The position numbers and the translations under genes are program-made. Source: Chloroflexota bacterium (GTDB taxonomy: Bacteria; Chloroflexota; Dormibacteria; Dormibacterales; Dormibacteraceae). From it: DNA of 36,696 nucleotides. The notes beneath the pieces were generated by a model. The model was not told the DNA's origin and did no database searches. It worked only from the letters and a program-made list of their open reading frames with translations. The stretch is taken from NCBI GenBank assembly GCA_005882115.1, contig VBEG01000002.1, forward strand, positions 1 through 36,696. The letters run 5' to 3'. Positions 16,885-26,373 of the stretch are shown here, one piece after another; positions within the stretch are counted from its first letter, which is position 1; each line of letters starts with the position of its first letter.

Positions 16885-17063
16885 TCGAGCGTGACCGCGG
16901 CCGGCTCGGGACCGTCGCGACGACCCGTGTCCAGGCCGTCGATCGGGGTGGTCTCTTGGGCCGCTAACTCGAAGTCGAAGACGTCGATGTTCTCAGCGAT
17001 GCGACCCGGCTTTGTCGACTTCGGAATCACCGACCGTCCCTCTTGCAAACCCCAGCGCAGCAT
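16885..17063 (-). pseudogene. Aldo/keto reductase C-terminal fragment
   Basis: Residues MLRWGLQEGRSVIPKSTKPG then RIAENIDVFDFELAAQETTP and DGLDTGRRDGPEPAAVTLEA are the last 60 or so residues of an aldo/keto reductase, including the VIPKS segment that contacts NADPH. The TIM-barrel front, with the catalytic Tyr/Lys/His/Asp, is absent. A different protein-like frame further upstream (minus, about 17060-17250; LGGAWPAGQRMATMNAALGF) may be another unidentified remnant. Confidence 0.65.
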
Positions 17064-17268
17064 TCATAGTGGCCATCCGCTGGCCGGCCGGCCACGCCCC
17101 GCCGAGGTATTTCTCCCGCACGGGCCGAATCGCGGGTGCACACCAATCCTTAGCTGATGGACCGGTCCCGAGGATCCCGCCGGCGAGGTCTTGGACAACC
17201 TCGACCGCTTCTCGCAGTTCGGTGACGGACCTCCGAGAACTAGCTGGCCACTAAGCCCCTGCGTGTGG

Positions 17269-19662
17269 CTAATTCTTGCGATGCGTATATGTGAATGAGA
17301 GCGAGTTGGAGCCCGCGGTGTTGTTAACAACCACCGTGACCGACACCGTGGTGCCGGCGGTCCCGGCCGGTGTAACCCCGGTACAGCTGGTCTGCGAGGA
17401 GCAGGTCACGTTCCGTGCGGGGTTGTTGGGACCGAAGTAGAACTGCGTATTCCCGGTGGCGAAGCCCCAGCCGTTGATGGTGACCGTAGTCCCGCCGAGA
17501 TAGCTGCCGGAGCCCTTGCTGATCGACGTCAGCGATGGGATATATGTGTAGGAAACGGCGTTACTGAAGGGACCACTCGGCAACAGTTCAACCTGGACGT
17601 TTCCCGGTCCACCCACACCGGCTGGAGTCATCCCACCACACGAGGTCGTGGAGCAGCTGACGCCGGTCGCCGCTATGCCTTTGAACAGGACGCTGGTCGA
17701 GCCCGACTGAAAGCCGGAGCCCGAGAGTGTGAACGCCTGTCCGCCGGCCGCGGGTCCGGAGGAAACGGACAGCTTGCAGATCTGCGGTCCATTCGCGGTG
17801 TAGGTGAACTGGTCAGAAGACGAGGTCGCGCTGGTGCCAGACGGCGTGGTCACCGTGACATCGACCAAACCGCAGCCCGCAGGTGCGGTGACCGTGAGCG
17901 ATGTCGTGCCGGTGACGCTGACGTTAGTCCCCGCGCCAGGGCCGAAGGCGACTGACGTCGAGCCAGCGACGAAGCCGCTGCCGTTGACCGTCACCGGGGA
18001 GCAGCCGACATCGGGGCAAGTCGCCGGGCTGACCCCAGTCACCATAGGGGGCTGCACGCTCTGAAAATCGAGACGCTGAGCATAGGTCGCCCAATCGCAG
18101 TTGGGGAAGCTGGTGTTGGATCCGGCGTACTCGCCTGCGACCCAGACGTCACCGGTGGTGCTGGGGTCGAAGGCAGCGCCGCCGTAGTCGCCCCAGCGGT
18201 CGGGCCCGGAGTAGCTCGGGAAGCATTGACTGAGGTTGTAGAGGGCGAGCCCGGCCTGAACCGTCTGAGCGCCCACGATCGTCTGTGGCGATGACGCAGC
18301 CGGCTGACCCGCGACCCGAAAGCCGACGTAATCGGTGCTGGAGGAAAAGTTGTAACCGACAAACATGTCGCCGTTGCTCGCCAGCCAGGCGACCGGATAG
18401 TAGAGATCCCCACCGGTATGGGCGAGGTCGAAGTTCTGGTTCACGCTCATTGTGCCGGTGAGCACCTGGATGAGCCGGCTGCACGGGCGGACTGTGGTGT
18501 CTGAAGGCGGCGTGCAGGCATCGTTCCCGCCGGTCCAGAGTGTCCCGTTGACCCAGACCGAGTTGAGGATGCGGTCGTCGTTGGTGTCGATCGAAGCGAG
18601 CATCCCCGGCTGATCGGCATTCGGCGGGTTCGACGTGCTGGCAATGCCGGGATCTGACTCGGTCCAGCTGAAGGTGCTGGTCCCAGGCGTTCCGCCGGCG
18701 GCGATCACCCCCAGCGTGGGCGAGCCCTTGTTGCAGCCCGTATAGCCGCAGTCGCTGTTGTTGTAGACGAGGTAGAGGACGCTGGAGTCGGTGAGATGCT
18801 GGGAGGGCACGATTCCTGACTGGTTCGAGTTCGGCCCGACCGCAGTTCCGGGCGCCGGCGAGCCCGTGAGCAGCGGCGACTTCTGCAGAACCCACGTTGT
18901 AGCGCCTTCAAAAAAGCTCGTGCCGAGGAAGTCGTTCCACGCGATCGCAACCTTGTCTGTGCTCACGCCGAGCTTCGGCTGGTCATGAAGCAAGGTCGAT
19001 TGAGCTGCCTTATAGATATGCCAGGTGCCTGTAGGGTCGCTGCTTGTCGACACTGCCAGCACGAACTCACTCGCATACGACGAGGTATAGGCGACTCCCG
19101 TCGAGAACCAGCGCCCGCTGAGCGCGTCATACAGGACCCTTGGATCTGAAAAGCTGTAGCCCGTGCCAACGAGGCCGTAGAAAACGTTGAGGTCGAAGTC
19201 CGTGACGAAGGTACCGTCCTTGTTCCAGACCGAGCCGGTTGAGTTGACCATCTCGAGGAGATTGCTGGGCCCTGCCGCCAGTTGGGTGTCCGGCGGCGCG
19301 ACGTTCTGATCGCCGTTGGCGCTGAAGTCGCTGGTCTGCTTCTGGACGGTCATGCCGGTAAAGCCGGCGATCAGCTGCAGCGTCGGACTTGAGGTCGACG
19401 TCGACGGTGTCGCACCGGTCACGACGTTTGCAGTGGAAGGGCTCGAAGTCGAGGTTCGGCTCGCCGGCAGGAGCACCGGCAGTCGGTGCGAGCCGCCCCG
19501 TCCAGTCGGCGGCAGATGCTCGACCGTGACGGTGCGCACCGGGGACGCCCTGACTGTCGTGAAATGGTCACCGGGCCGGTCAGCGGCTTCAGCGGGGGCC
19601 GTGCCCGCCAGCGAGATCGAGCAAGCTGCGATTACGGCGCTGCACGCAGACCGCAATTTCAT
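17269..19662 (-). CDS. Large secreted protein with three IPT/TIG domains
   Basis: A 797-residue exported protein. ATG 19662 follows GGAGGTG. The signal peptide MKLRSACSAVIAACSISLAG ends near PAEAA. A Ser/Thr-rich linker (about residues 60-95) is followed by a propeller-like region of about 450 residues with NVAPPDTQLAAGPSNLLEMV, DPRVLYDALSGRWFSTGVAY and WGDYGGAAFDPSTTGDVWVA. Three Ig-like IPT/TIG domains then run from about residue 550 to the end, each opening with a VTGVSPA- or ITSxSxGSG-type strand and holding a G-SGF-xxGSTSV motif. The N-terminal region resembles extracellular proteins of Chloroflexota and Acidobacteriota with no assigned activity. It is probably surface adhesion or polymer binding. 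Confidence 0.85.
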   Translation of the reverse strand: MKLRSACSAVIAACSISLAGTAPAEAADRPGDHFTTVRASPVRTVTVEHLPPTGRGGSHRLPVLLPASRTSTSSPSTANVVTGATPSTSTSSPTLQLIAGFTGMTVQKQTSDFSANGDQNVAPPDTQLAAGPSNLLEMVNSTGSVWNKDGTFVTDFDLNVFYGLVGTGYSFSDPRVLYDALSGRWFSTGVAYTSSYASEFVLAVSTSSDPTGTWHIYKAAQSTLLHDQPKLGVSTDKVAIAWNDFLGTSFFEGATTWVLQKSPLLTGSPAPGTAVGPNSNQSGIVPSQHLTDSSVLYLVYNNSDCGYTGCNKGSPTLGVIAAGGTPGTSTFSWTESDPGIASTSNPPNADQPGMLASIDTNDDRILNSVWVNGTLWTGGNDACTPPSDTTVRPCSRLIQVLTGTMSVNQNFDLAHTGGDLYYPVAWLASNGDMFVGYNFSSSTDYVGFRVAGQPAASSPQTIVGAQTVQAGLALYNLSQCFPSYSGPDRWGDYGGAAFDPSTTGDVWVAGEYAGSNTSFPNCDWATYAQRLDFQSVQPPMVTGVSPATCPDVGCSPVTVNGSGFVAGSTSVAFGPGAGTNVSVTGTTSLTVTAPAGCGLVDVTVTTPSGTSATSSSDQFTYTANGPQICKLSVSSGPAAGGQAFTLSGSGFQSGSTSVLFKGIAATGVSCSTTSCGGMTPAGVGGPGNVQVELLPSGPFSNAVSYTYIPSLTSISKGSGSYLGGTTVTINGWGFATGNTQFYFGPNNPARNVTCSSQTSCTGVTPAGTAGTTVSVTVVVNNTAGSNSLSFTYTHRKN

Positions 19663-19954
19663 GCCCCACCTCCCGGTCGACGAACAGGACGCCGCAGAGC
19701 GGTAGCAGTAGCCTACTTCGGCCCCGTCACCCAGTCAAACCTGGCAATGCCACGAGACAGTCGAGATTTGGGCACCGGTCGCTGCGCTCCTCACGATCGG
19801 AACGCGTGATTTGCCGCGCAGTTCGCCGCGGTTCGCGCATGCCGCGCTCGGATTGGTCCTGCACCAGGCCCGGCTTTATCGTTTCGGAGAGCGCCCACCT
19901 TCTTGGACACCTCCCCGGGCGGCTTCGCCGGCGCTTGATTCTGAATTCAGAAAT

Positions 19955-20090
19955 TGGTTAAGGGGCCCGGACCGTGTTCGTGCACGTGTCCTCGCGTGAC
20001 CGGCCGGCTCCTTGACTGCCCTTTCGAGCTCGATTACAGCTGGCTTAGCGTCCTGGCGTGACCCCGCGAAACGGTTCGAATCCGGGAATG
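19955..20090 (-). repeat. Degraded tRNA-Pro-type repeat with arm
   Basis: TGGTTAAGGGGCCCGG (19955-19970) matches the CCA end and acceptor strand of R1 (6693). The left flank TCTGAATTCAGAAAT matches R1's TCTGAATTCGAGAAC. The T-arm is deleted, and the sequence resumes at ACCGTG, then CGTGTCCTCGCGTGACC and AGCGTCCTGGCGTGACC, matching the R1 arm (GGTGTCCTGGCGTGACC near 6811). So the two belong to one subgroup. 19663-19954 shows no gene. Confidence 0.55.
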
Positions 20091-20179
20091 CGTTCTCCCG
20101 GCTATGACCGGCGATGGTCCGGATCCGACCAACGAAGTGGTCGAGTCCCCCAGTCAGTTGTCAGGGGTTCGACTACATT

Positions 20180-20218
20180 GGGGTGGGCCGCGGTGGACTC
20201 GAACCACCTCCTCCGCGG
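20180..20218 (-). repeat. Second tRNA-like 3' half
   Basis: On the minus strand: T-stem GGTGG, loop TTCGAGT, CCACC, acceptor GCGGCCC, then A. The matching 5' acceptor GGGCCGC is not found within a tRNA length upstream, so this is a 3' fragment only, of a tRNA other than proline. CCA is not encoded cleanly (ACCCCA). Confidence 0.45.
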
Positions 20219-20220
20219 TA

Positions 20221-20782
20221 GAGCGGCCTGAGCGCCGTGCAGACCAGAGCGGCGAAAGCAGATTGGCCGAGCGCTGTGCCCGGTGTTATCAGGACGGCTC
20301 GAATGTAGACCGCCGCAAGGTGTCGTGCCGGTGCGTGCGGCTTCTAATTCCCAGCCCCGCCCCCTCCGAAAGCGTGGCCAGCGGTTTGGGCGAGGTGAGC
20401 GACGTGCGGTAGCGACCTCTGGCCGCCGGCGGAGATTCGCACGGCCATGGGGACCATTGCGAGCCCGATCACGAAGTAGCACGTTGCTGCCAGCTCGATG
20501 GGTAGCTGAGCGTCACACGTACGGCGGGCACCAGGATGGACTGGCCGACGATCCAGCCGGCACGCGAGTAGCGAGTGGACGGGGATGGATCGCCCATTGA
20601 CGCCCACGCAGCCGCGTGCTAATGGTGAGAAGTCGCGGGCCAGAGCCATCGTCAGAAGGCTCGCGCTTGGAGGTAGGAAGAGGACAAGGAGTGCCGGGGC
20701 TGATCCAAGACAACATGGCAGCCATCTCACGCGACGCGGCTCAGTGGGTGCTCGCCTCATGAGGGCGAACGATGGCTAGCCA
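20221..20782. other. Stretch without a confirmed gene
   Basis: A minus-strand frame at 20344-20760 has a hydrophobic segment ELAATCYFVIGLAMVPMAVR and could be the remains of a membrane protein. Its first half has poor composition and no ribosome site. Nothing else is recognised. Confidence 0.3.
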
Positions 20783-22144
20783 ATGAAAGTCCAGGCCCTC
20801 ATCGTCGCCCTTGCAGTCTTGACACTGGCCGCGCCCGAGGCGCGGGCCGCGGCGCCGGTTCCGTTAGTGCGCGCGACGCACACGGTCGTGGCAACGCTGA
20901 CCAGTCCACCGGGCTCCTCGCCGGCCGGGCTTGCTTTTGCCACACGCAGTGGCTTGCTCTTCGTCGCGAACATCTTCACCGACGATGTTTCCGTGATCGA
21001 CCCGCGGACTCGGGCTGTCATAGACACCGTCAAGCTCGCTGGCGGGAATACGTGCGCTCATCCCTTGAGCGTTGGCTACGACAAAGCACACGACGTTATC
21101 TATGTCTCTTGTCAACAGTACCTGGACGTGACGGCGATTGACGGGACGACGCACCAGCCAATCGGCAGTCCGATCGAAGTCGGGTCGTCACCGTTCGGAA
21201 TCGCCTACAACGAGCGCAACGGCGACGTTTACATCGTAATCGCGCACACGGACGAGGTCGTGGTCCTCGACGGTGCTACGCGGACCATCGTCGACCGCAT
21301 ACCCGTAGGCACTGCTCCGTTTGGAATCGCATATGACAGTCGGCGCGGTTTCCTCTACGTGACGAATTCGCAGTCGGACTCGGTCTCGGTGATCAACGGA
21401 GCCACGAACCAGGTCGTGCGCACGATACCCGTGGGGTCCTCTCCCCTAGGCGTTGTCTACGACAACCAGAACGACACCATCTACGTCTCGAATTACTTCA
21501 GCAGCAACGTCGTTGCAATCGACGCGGCAACGGGCCAGCTCGCCGCAGAGATCTTCGTTGAAGCGTTTCCATTCGGAATCGCGCTCAACCCGCGGGACGG
21601 CGATCTCTATGTGGCAACGCTCGGGGCGGGCACGGTCGACGTGATCGACACGACCATGAACGTGCTCGTTGAATCTGTCCCGCTCGGTTCGGGCGGAGTC
21701 TGGACGGCAACAGACCCCCGCACTGGGGACGTCTGGGTCACGCACGGGGACGCCGTCAGCGAACTCGCCGCGCGGCAGGGCCCACCGCTCATGCAGATCA
21801 GTCCTGCCATGGTCAACTTCGGCGCTCAGCCGGTCGGCAGCGTCGAGAGCAAATTCGTGACCGTAACTAACGCGAGCGGCCGGCCCCTGCTCGTCGCCGT
21901 TACAACGGTCCACGTGCCCGACGACTTCTCTGCCGGCGGTGGACTACCGGGAAGCACGTGCCCATCACCCGACCAGGGTCTCCTCGGCGCCGGTGAGAGT
22001 TGCACGCAATTCGTCGGCTTCTTTCCATCGGAACCCTTCCTTGGCCAGCATGAGACGGGCTACCTCCAGGTCACCGCGTACGATCCGCTGAGCGGAGAGA
22101 ATCTTGAGGAGGACTTCGTCGCGCTCAAGGGCATTCCCCGCTAG
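20783..22144 (+). CDS. Secreted YVTN-type beta-propeller protein
   Basis: A 453-residue exported protein with signal peptide MKVQALIVALAVLTLAAPEA (cleaved near ARAAA). About seven YVTN/NHL-like blades occupy residues 35-330. Each has the form PFGIAYD..., LYVTNSQSDSVSVINGATNQ, VVRTIPVG; the one at VGSSPLGVVYDNQNDTIYVS is typical. A C-terminal Ig-like domain (about residues 335-453; ISPAMVNFGAQPVGSVESKF) resembles the ASH/choice-of-anchor type and holds a Cys pair (GSTCPSPD, ESCTQF). Such proteins are surface-associated binding or structural proteins; no enzyme motif is seen. The ribosome site before ATG 20783 is weak. It is the only long plus-strand gene between 15785 and 32411. Confidence 0.87.
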   Translation: MKVQALIVALAVLTLAAPEARAAAPVPLVRATHTVVATLTSPPGSSPAGLAFATRSGLLFVANIFTDDVSVIDPRTRAVIDTVKLAGGNTCAHPLSVGYDKAHDVIYVSCQQYLDVTAIDGTTHQPIGSPIEVGSSPFGIAYNERNGDVYIVIAHTDEVVVLDGATRTIVDRIPVGTAPFGIAYDSRRGFLYVTNSQSDSVSVINGATNQVVRTIPVGSSPLGVVYDNQNDTIYVSNYFSSNVVAIDAATGQLAAEIFVEAFPFGIALNPRDGDLYVATLGAGTVDVIDTTMNVLVESVPLGSGGVWTATDPRTGDVWVTHGDAVSELAARQGPPLMQISPAMVNFGAQPVGSVESKFVTVTNASGRPLLVAVTTVHVPDDFSAGGGLPGSTCPSPDQGLLGAGESCTQFVGFFPSEPFLGQHETGYLQVTAYDPLSGENLEEDFVALKGIPR

Positions 22145-22409
22145 TCACATCGTAGAAGCGGATCCTCGCTTCCTCCAAATACTCGCCGTGCCTGGGGAGG
22201 TGCGCGCGTTGAAGGCGCGGTTTGGTGGCCTGTCGCGTGTACAACACGCGAGTCCCACTGCGGCTCGGCCTAATCCGGCGCACGACATGAGCCCAAGGAG
22301 GTGGTGCCAGAGTTCGCTGACGGCATCGACCTGTGCACAATTCGCGATGGTTCTTGCGGCTTTTCGACAGCGACGATGACGACGAACCACCGCTCGCGTC
22401 GGTGAAAGC

Positions 22410-22610
22410 TGTCAACGCCAGTCTGAAACTCCTCAGTTTTCCGCCGGTCTGAAATTCCCCATCTCAGTACCGATTTCGTCTGAGCGCCGGTCTCAAATTC
22501 CCCACACGAGGCGCTGGCGTGACCAGGGTGCTGGTGGGCATGCTGAAGACGCCGGCACGCTCTTGTCTTTGAGCCGATAGCTCTCGCCCCTACGGCGCGG
22601 CGGTATGGAA
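22410..22610 (-). mobile_element. IS21-family right-end remnant (istB tail plus terminal repeats)
   Basis: Three copies of a 20-base motif, CGCCGGTCTGAAATTCCCCA, lie at 22416-22435 (variant), 22442-22461 and 22485-22504. The outer edge TGTCAACGCC at 22410 gives the TG...CA tip seen in IS21 elements, which carry multiple terminal repeats bound by IstA. On the minus strand just inside, GESYRLKDK (22588-22562) matches the C-terminal motif of the IstB helper ATPase, followed by a frame change. No istA and no other end are seen, so this is a relic. 22611-22833 shows no gene. Confidence 0.6.
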
Positions 22611-22833
22611 CGACGCGCGCAACGCCGCGGATTGCCCGGCGATAGATGCTTGGCGGATGTCGCTGCGCACGGGCGCCAGCGTGCCTCGACCTGCTCCTGA
22701 GCAGGATTGCCCCGCCAACTTCGGCAACTCCGACATCTCGGCGGCAGCTTCCCCGATCCGACCCCGTAACGCAAAGGGGGGCGCCCGACGGCGCCCCCGC
22801 ACCTCTCCCGCCAGCGAGCCGGGTTCTGGGTCC

Positions 22834-24240
22834 CTACGGATGCACGGCCGCGGTATAGATGTCGAGCTGGTGGAGGGCGCCGTCGGGGTTGGTGCCGGTG
22901 CTGTTGGAGTTGTCGGACCAGGCCGGCCGCGCTTTACCACCGTAGAAGGCAAGCCCGGAGTAGTCACCGTAGTCGATCCCATTGCCCGAGTCGTGCGAGT
23001 TCGAGGTCCCTGCGCTGATCTGGACGTTGGCGCCAAACGTCGCGCCGCCGTCAGTGCTGAACGCGCCCCAGAGCTGGGCATCGTCGTTGGCGATCCCGTC
23101 GGTGTCCCCGGCGCCGCCGGTGCCGAGGTCACGCCTGGCGTCGTACCAGACGGCGGCGACGTTGCCTGAGGTCTGGTCGAGGGCGATCTTGGGCAGGAAC
23201 TGGCTGTTGGGGGTCTGGTCGTCGTTGACACGCACGCCCTGGCTCCAGGTCGCGCCGTTGTCGTCGGAGAAGCGGACGAAGATGTCCGTGTTGTCGCTCT
23301 CGTTCTGAATCTCTTTGGTGTAGACGAGGTACACGCGGCCGTTGCGCGCCCCCCCGGTCCGGTCCCAGGCCAGGCCCGGCTCGGCGTCGATCGAACGGTC
23401 CCGCTGCGGCGGGATGAAGTCGAACCCGCCGACGTGTGTTTCGGCGACGAACACGCGGTCGCCGAAGCCGGCCGGTCCGAGGCCGTCAAGGTCGACGTTG
23501 ACGAACAGCCTGCCACCGCCCTGGCCGCTCTCGGTGAGCGTGCAGACCTGCATCACCTGCCCCGTCGGCCCGATCGCGATGTCGCCGTACGTGCAGTTGT
23601 TGGTGCCTGGCACCACCTCGCCCTGAAAGAACGACCCGACCTGGCCGAAGCCTGCCACCGCGGCGCCCGTCGCGAACAGCGGCCCGCCGGCGTTGAAGAT
23701 CACCCAGACCTCGCCCCTGGCCGCCGTGATCGTCGGCTGGTCGACGAACCGGAAAAGGCCGCGATTGTCGCCGCTGGTCTTGGTCGGCGTCCCCTTCGGC
23801 GGAGCGACGATATTGCCGACCAGGTTGAAGGTCAGGCCGCCGTCCGTGCTGAGGGCGATCGGGACGGTGTTTTCGACCTCGAAGAGATAGCTCATGAACA
23901 GATTGCCGAACTCATCGAAGGAGAGGGTCGGATCGCAGCACGCGTCACCGAGGTTGTCCTTGTCGCCGATCAGCTTGCGGGTCCACGTTGTGCCACCGTC
24001 GAAGCTGACTGCCTCGAACATGCCGGCGTCGAGCCCGGCCTCACGGTGCCCGACGTTGGTGACGATCACGATGTTTTTCGGGTTGGTTGGGTTGATGGCG
24101 ATCGCCTCCTCGGACTCGTTCAGGGGGCGCTGGCTGGCGTCGATGTTGAGCAGGCCGCTCTTCGCGGCCGCCGTGCCGGGGGGGAGCATGGCAATCAAAC
24201 CGACGAGGATCAAGAGGCCGGGTGCGGGCAGCCTGCGCAT
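22834..24240 (-). CDS. Secreted BNR/Asp-box (sialidase-like) propeller protein
   Basis: A 468-residue exported protein. ATG 24240 follows AAGGAGG at ideal spacing, which decides the start over the longer frame. The signal peptide MRRLPAPGLLILVGLIAMLP ends near GTAAA. The mature part has at least four Asp-box motifs of the S-x-D-x-G-x-T-W/F type: SFDGGTTW, STDGGLTF, SDDNGATW and STDGGATF. This marks a six-bladed sialidase-type propeller. The catalytic Arg triad, Tyr and FRIP motif of true sialidases are not evident, so binding or another hydrolytic role is just as likely. A Cys pair occurs at GDACCDP. Confidence 0.85.
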   Translation of the reverse strand: MRRLPAPGLLILVGLIAMLPPGTAAAKSGLLNIDASQRPLNESEEAIAINPTNPKNIVIVTNVGHREAGLDAGMFEAVSFDGGTTWTRKLIGDKDNLGDACCDPTLSFDEFGNLFMSYLFEVENTVPIALSTDGGLTFNLVGNIVAPPKGTPTKTSGDNRGLFRFVDQPTITAARGEVWVIFNAGGPLFATGAAVAGFGQVGSFFQGEVVPGTNNCTYGDIAIGPTGQVMQVCTLTESGQGGGRLFVNVDLDGLGPAGFGDRVFVAETHVGGFDFIPPQRDRSIDAEPGLAWDRTGGARNGRVYLVYTKEIQNESDNTDIFVRFSDDNGATWSQGVRVNDDQTPNSQFLPKIALDQTSGNVAAVWYDARRDLGTGGAGDTDGIANDDAQLWGAFSTDGGATFGANVQISAGTSNSHDSGNGIDYGDYSGLAFYGGKARPAWSDNSNSTGTNPDGALHQLDIYTAAVHP

Positions 24241-24565
24241 GGCGTCCTCCTTAAATCGTGGCCGGAGAAACTGAGTGTATTGGCGACCGTTCTCCGCGTG
24301 CAATGCGCGGCCGATCGGCGCACTTTGGATCACCGACGATCCTCGTCGGCGGTCGCGATCCGTTTGCCACGGGCGCCGAGTAGGTGCACATGATGTGCCG
24401 CATCTACGCGACCGACGTGGGTCGTCAAGGGGCTCCCACCGAGTCTCAGCTCCGGGGAGAGTTCTCCTAGCGACCTCGAGGCCTAACGGGCTCTCTTACG
24501 CGCGAGGTAATCGGTGGAGCGGCCCGGGCACCGGTGTGTAGCGGACCGCTCCTGGTGCTCGATTG
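24241..24565. other. Intergenic stretch, nothing recognised
   Basis: Apart from the ribosome site of the 24240 gene, no protein-like frame, strong hairpin or repeat is seen. Confidence 0.4.
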
Positions 24566-25114
24566 CTAGCTCGTCTGAATGATGACGTTGTCTCCGCCGT
24601 CCGTGTGGTTGAAGTTCACGATCCCGGGGACGACCAGCATCACACCCTCACCCGCTTTCGCGTCGATGCTGTTGGGCGGGTTGGGCCCGATGATGCAGAT
24701 CACGGTCATGGTTCCCGGCAGCTCCCCGATGGGCGTCGTGAGCGTGACGCTCATCTTCACCGCCCCACCGCAGAAGTTGGGTGGCAGGATTACGTCACCG
24801 TCAGGAAAGTGGACGATCCCACAACCGTAGGACTGGTAGTTGAGTAGCTCGTCCGCCCTCCAGGTGCCTGCGCCTTTGACAGTGCCGCCGCTGTCCGTGT
24901 GCGTGAAATTGCCCTCGCCCTCTACAGACTTCGGGTTGACCGAGAACTCCGCCAGACCGTCGATCGCTATGTGATCGCCGTTGGCGGCGACACCGAAGTT
25001 CTGCCCCTCCATATGAAGTGCATAGGTGTGAGTGCCGCTGTCGGCCAGGACTCCTACGGGCATCAGCGCCACCGGCAACCCGACGACCAATGCAAACGCC
25101 CAAAAACGTCTCAT
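24566..25114 (-). CDS. Small secreted protein of unknown function
   Basis: A 182-residue exported protein. ATG 25114 follows GGAGG with 8-base spacing. The signal peptide MRRFWAFALVVGLPVALMPV is cleaved near GVLADS. The mature part is beta-rich with ALHMEGQNFGVAANGDHIAI, FTHTDSGGTVKGAGTWRADE and NFNHTDGGDNVIIQ. It has three Cys (YGCGIV, NFCGGA, VICIIG). Two FNHTD/FTHTD strands suggest an internal duplication. No family name can be given. Confidence 0.75.
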   Translation of the reverse strand: MRRFWAFALVVGLPVALMPVGVLADSGTHTYALHMEGQNFGVAANGDHIAIDGLAEFSVNPKSVEGEGNFTHTDSGGTVKGAGTWRADELLNYQSYGCGIVHFPDGDVILPPNFCGGAVKMSVTLTTPIGELPGTMTVICIIGPNPPNSIDAKAGEGVMLVVPGIVNFNHTDGGDNVIIQTS

Positions 25115-25329
25115 GGCTGCTTCCCTCCTCGAGACCAAGAGCCGCCTGTGTAACTCGACCGGTCTAACTCCGCGTTGATCGAGGGGCCTTGGGCCGTTTG
25201 CTTCATCCGCCGCGAGCAGTCGACATCGCGTTGCGAGCAGGGGACTCAGTCAGACATCCCCGATGTCCTCGGGCTGCGCGCCATTGATATCGCGAGTGCA
25301 AGGTACAGCAGCGCAGGGATGATTGTGCT

Positions 25330-26067
25330 TTAGACTCCCCTGCTTTCGGCAACGTGCAGGCGGTCTGAGGCTGAACCACGCCACAGAATGACTCCAAGGG
25401 CCAGAGTCCAGAGAACGAACAGGATCAGCGCGGGCAACGACAGAAAACCAAGTCGCCAATCGATCGCGGAGAGCACCGCGCTGATGAGGCACAGAACCGC
25501 TGCGGCCCAGGTGAGCCACGCAAACCACCGAGCCACCGCTCCTCGGGTTAACGCCACGGCAAAGAAGGCAAGTCCGGTACCGAGGAGCGCGTTGAAGGCC
25601 ACGTCAGCCGTCTGGCTCACGCTCTCCCCCAGCACGGCAGCTGCTCCAATGCCAGCCCGATGCGTCTCATCGGAGGCAAGGTAACGATCGGCGAGCGTGA
25701 GCAAAATGAATCTCTGGAAATGGCCAATGAGCAGGAACATGGCGCCTAGCAGGGATGCGACCAGGGCAAGAGTTCTTCGGCCCAGCCCTGATCCCGCAAG
25801 TGACTCCCAGAGCGCCACCAACGCGATCACCAAGAGCGGAACGTTCAGGAATTCGAGCGGGAAACCGACCTTCAGCAACATCCGACTTCCCCAGCTGAGT
25901 CCCGCAACCAGCCTTACACGTGCCTCCGCATTGGATGGCTCGAGGGCATCCGCAGGAGCACCCAGAAATGGGGGCGTGATCAGGACCAGCGCGAGCAGAA
26001 GGGTAAAGCCATACATGAGAGCCGCGGCAGCGCCCACGCGGCGTAGCTGTTCAGTAGCGTTCCGCAT
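25330..26067 (-). CDS. DUF4386-like integral membrane protein
   Basis: A 245-residue membrane protein with about six to seven helices. It begins MRNATEQLRRVGAAAALMYG and contains PSNAEARVRLVAGLSWGSRM, a long LEFLNVPLLVIALVALWESL helix and a C-terminal pair ending ILFVLWTLALGVILW. The layout matches the DUF4386 family of unknown function. No metal or catalytic residues stand out. No gene is visible in 25139-25329. Confidence 0.7.
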   Translation of the reverse strand: MRNATEQLRRVGAAAALMYGFTLLLALVLITPPFLGAPADALEPSNAEARVRLVAGLSWGSRMLLKVGFPLEFLNVPLLVIALVALWESLAGSGLGRRTLALVASLLGAMFLLIGHFQRFILLTLADRYLASDETHRAGIGAAAVLGESVSQTADVAFNALLGTGLAFFAVALTRGAVARWFAWLTWAAAVLCLISAVLSAIDWRLGFLSLPALILFVLWTLALGVILWRGSASDRLHVAESRGV

Positions 26068-26167
26068 GACGTCCGCAGCTTATAGGCGCCGAGCCGTTTT
26101 TGATCTACCGTTTTCTTTTGGCGGCGGGACTGGAGAGCCCTCGACTGACGTACGCAAAATTCAGAGG

Positions 26168-26183
26168 TAGGTCGGGGGCCCGG
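26168..26183 (-). repeat. Residual tRNA-Pro 3'-end scrap
   Basis: TAGGTCGGGGGCCCGG matches the CCA-end and acceptor part of copy R4 only 206 bp away, with one change in the CCA (TAG for TGG). The T-arm is corrupted (TGTGTGATTTCAGGGG). Together with R4 it brackets the IS30 fragment. Confidence 0.45.
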
Positions 26184-26204
26184 TGTGTGATTTCAGGGGC
26201 GGAT

Positions 26205-26362
26205 TCATGCGGTGAGCGCAACGACCTCCGCGAGCCGCTGTGATGGTGTCATCCATCGAGGGTTTGTCGAGGGCGCTCGTTGAGCTCCCTGGCTACAGCG
26301 TCCAGCTGACGCTGGGTGAACCTAGATAGATCGGTGAGACGAGGGAAATACTGCCGGTCTTG
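26205..26362 (-). pseudogene. IS30-family transposase C-terminal remnant
   Basis: The minus strand reads DRQYFPRLTDLSRFTQRQLD, AVARELNERPRQTLD and, after a one-base frame change, WMTPSQRLAEVVALTA and a stop. This is the standard C-terminus of IS30 transposases (typically YFPKGTDLSxHxxxDLxAVAxxLNxRPRKTLGWxTPAExL). The DDE core is missing. The fragment is cut at its 5' side where the R4 flank begins. Confidence 0.7.
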
Positions 26363-26373
26363 CGACATGACAT

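Noticed and set aside
20104-20412. Plus-strand frame with GGPRWTRTTSSAVERP
   Set aside because: It is a translation through the tRNA-like fragment at 20180-20218, with no ribosome site and no protein-like continuation.
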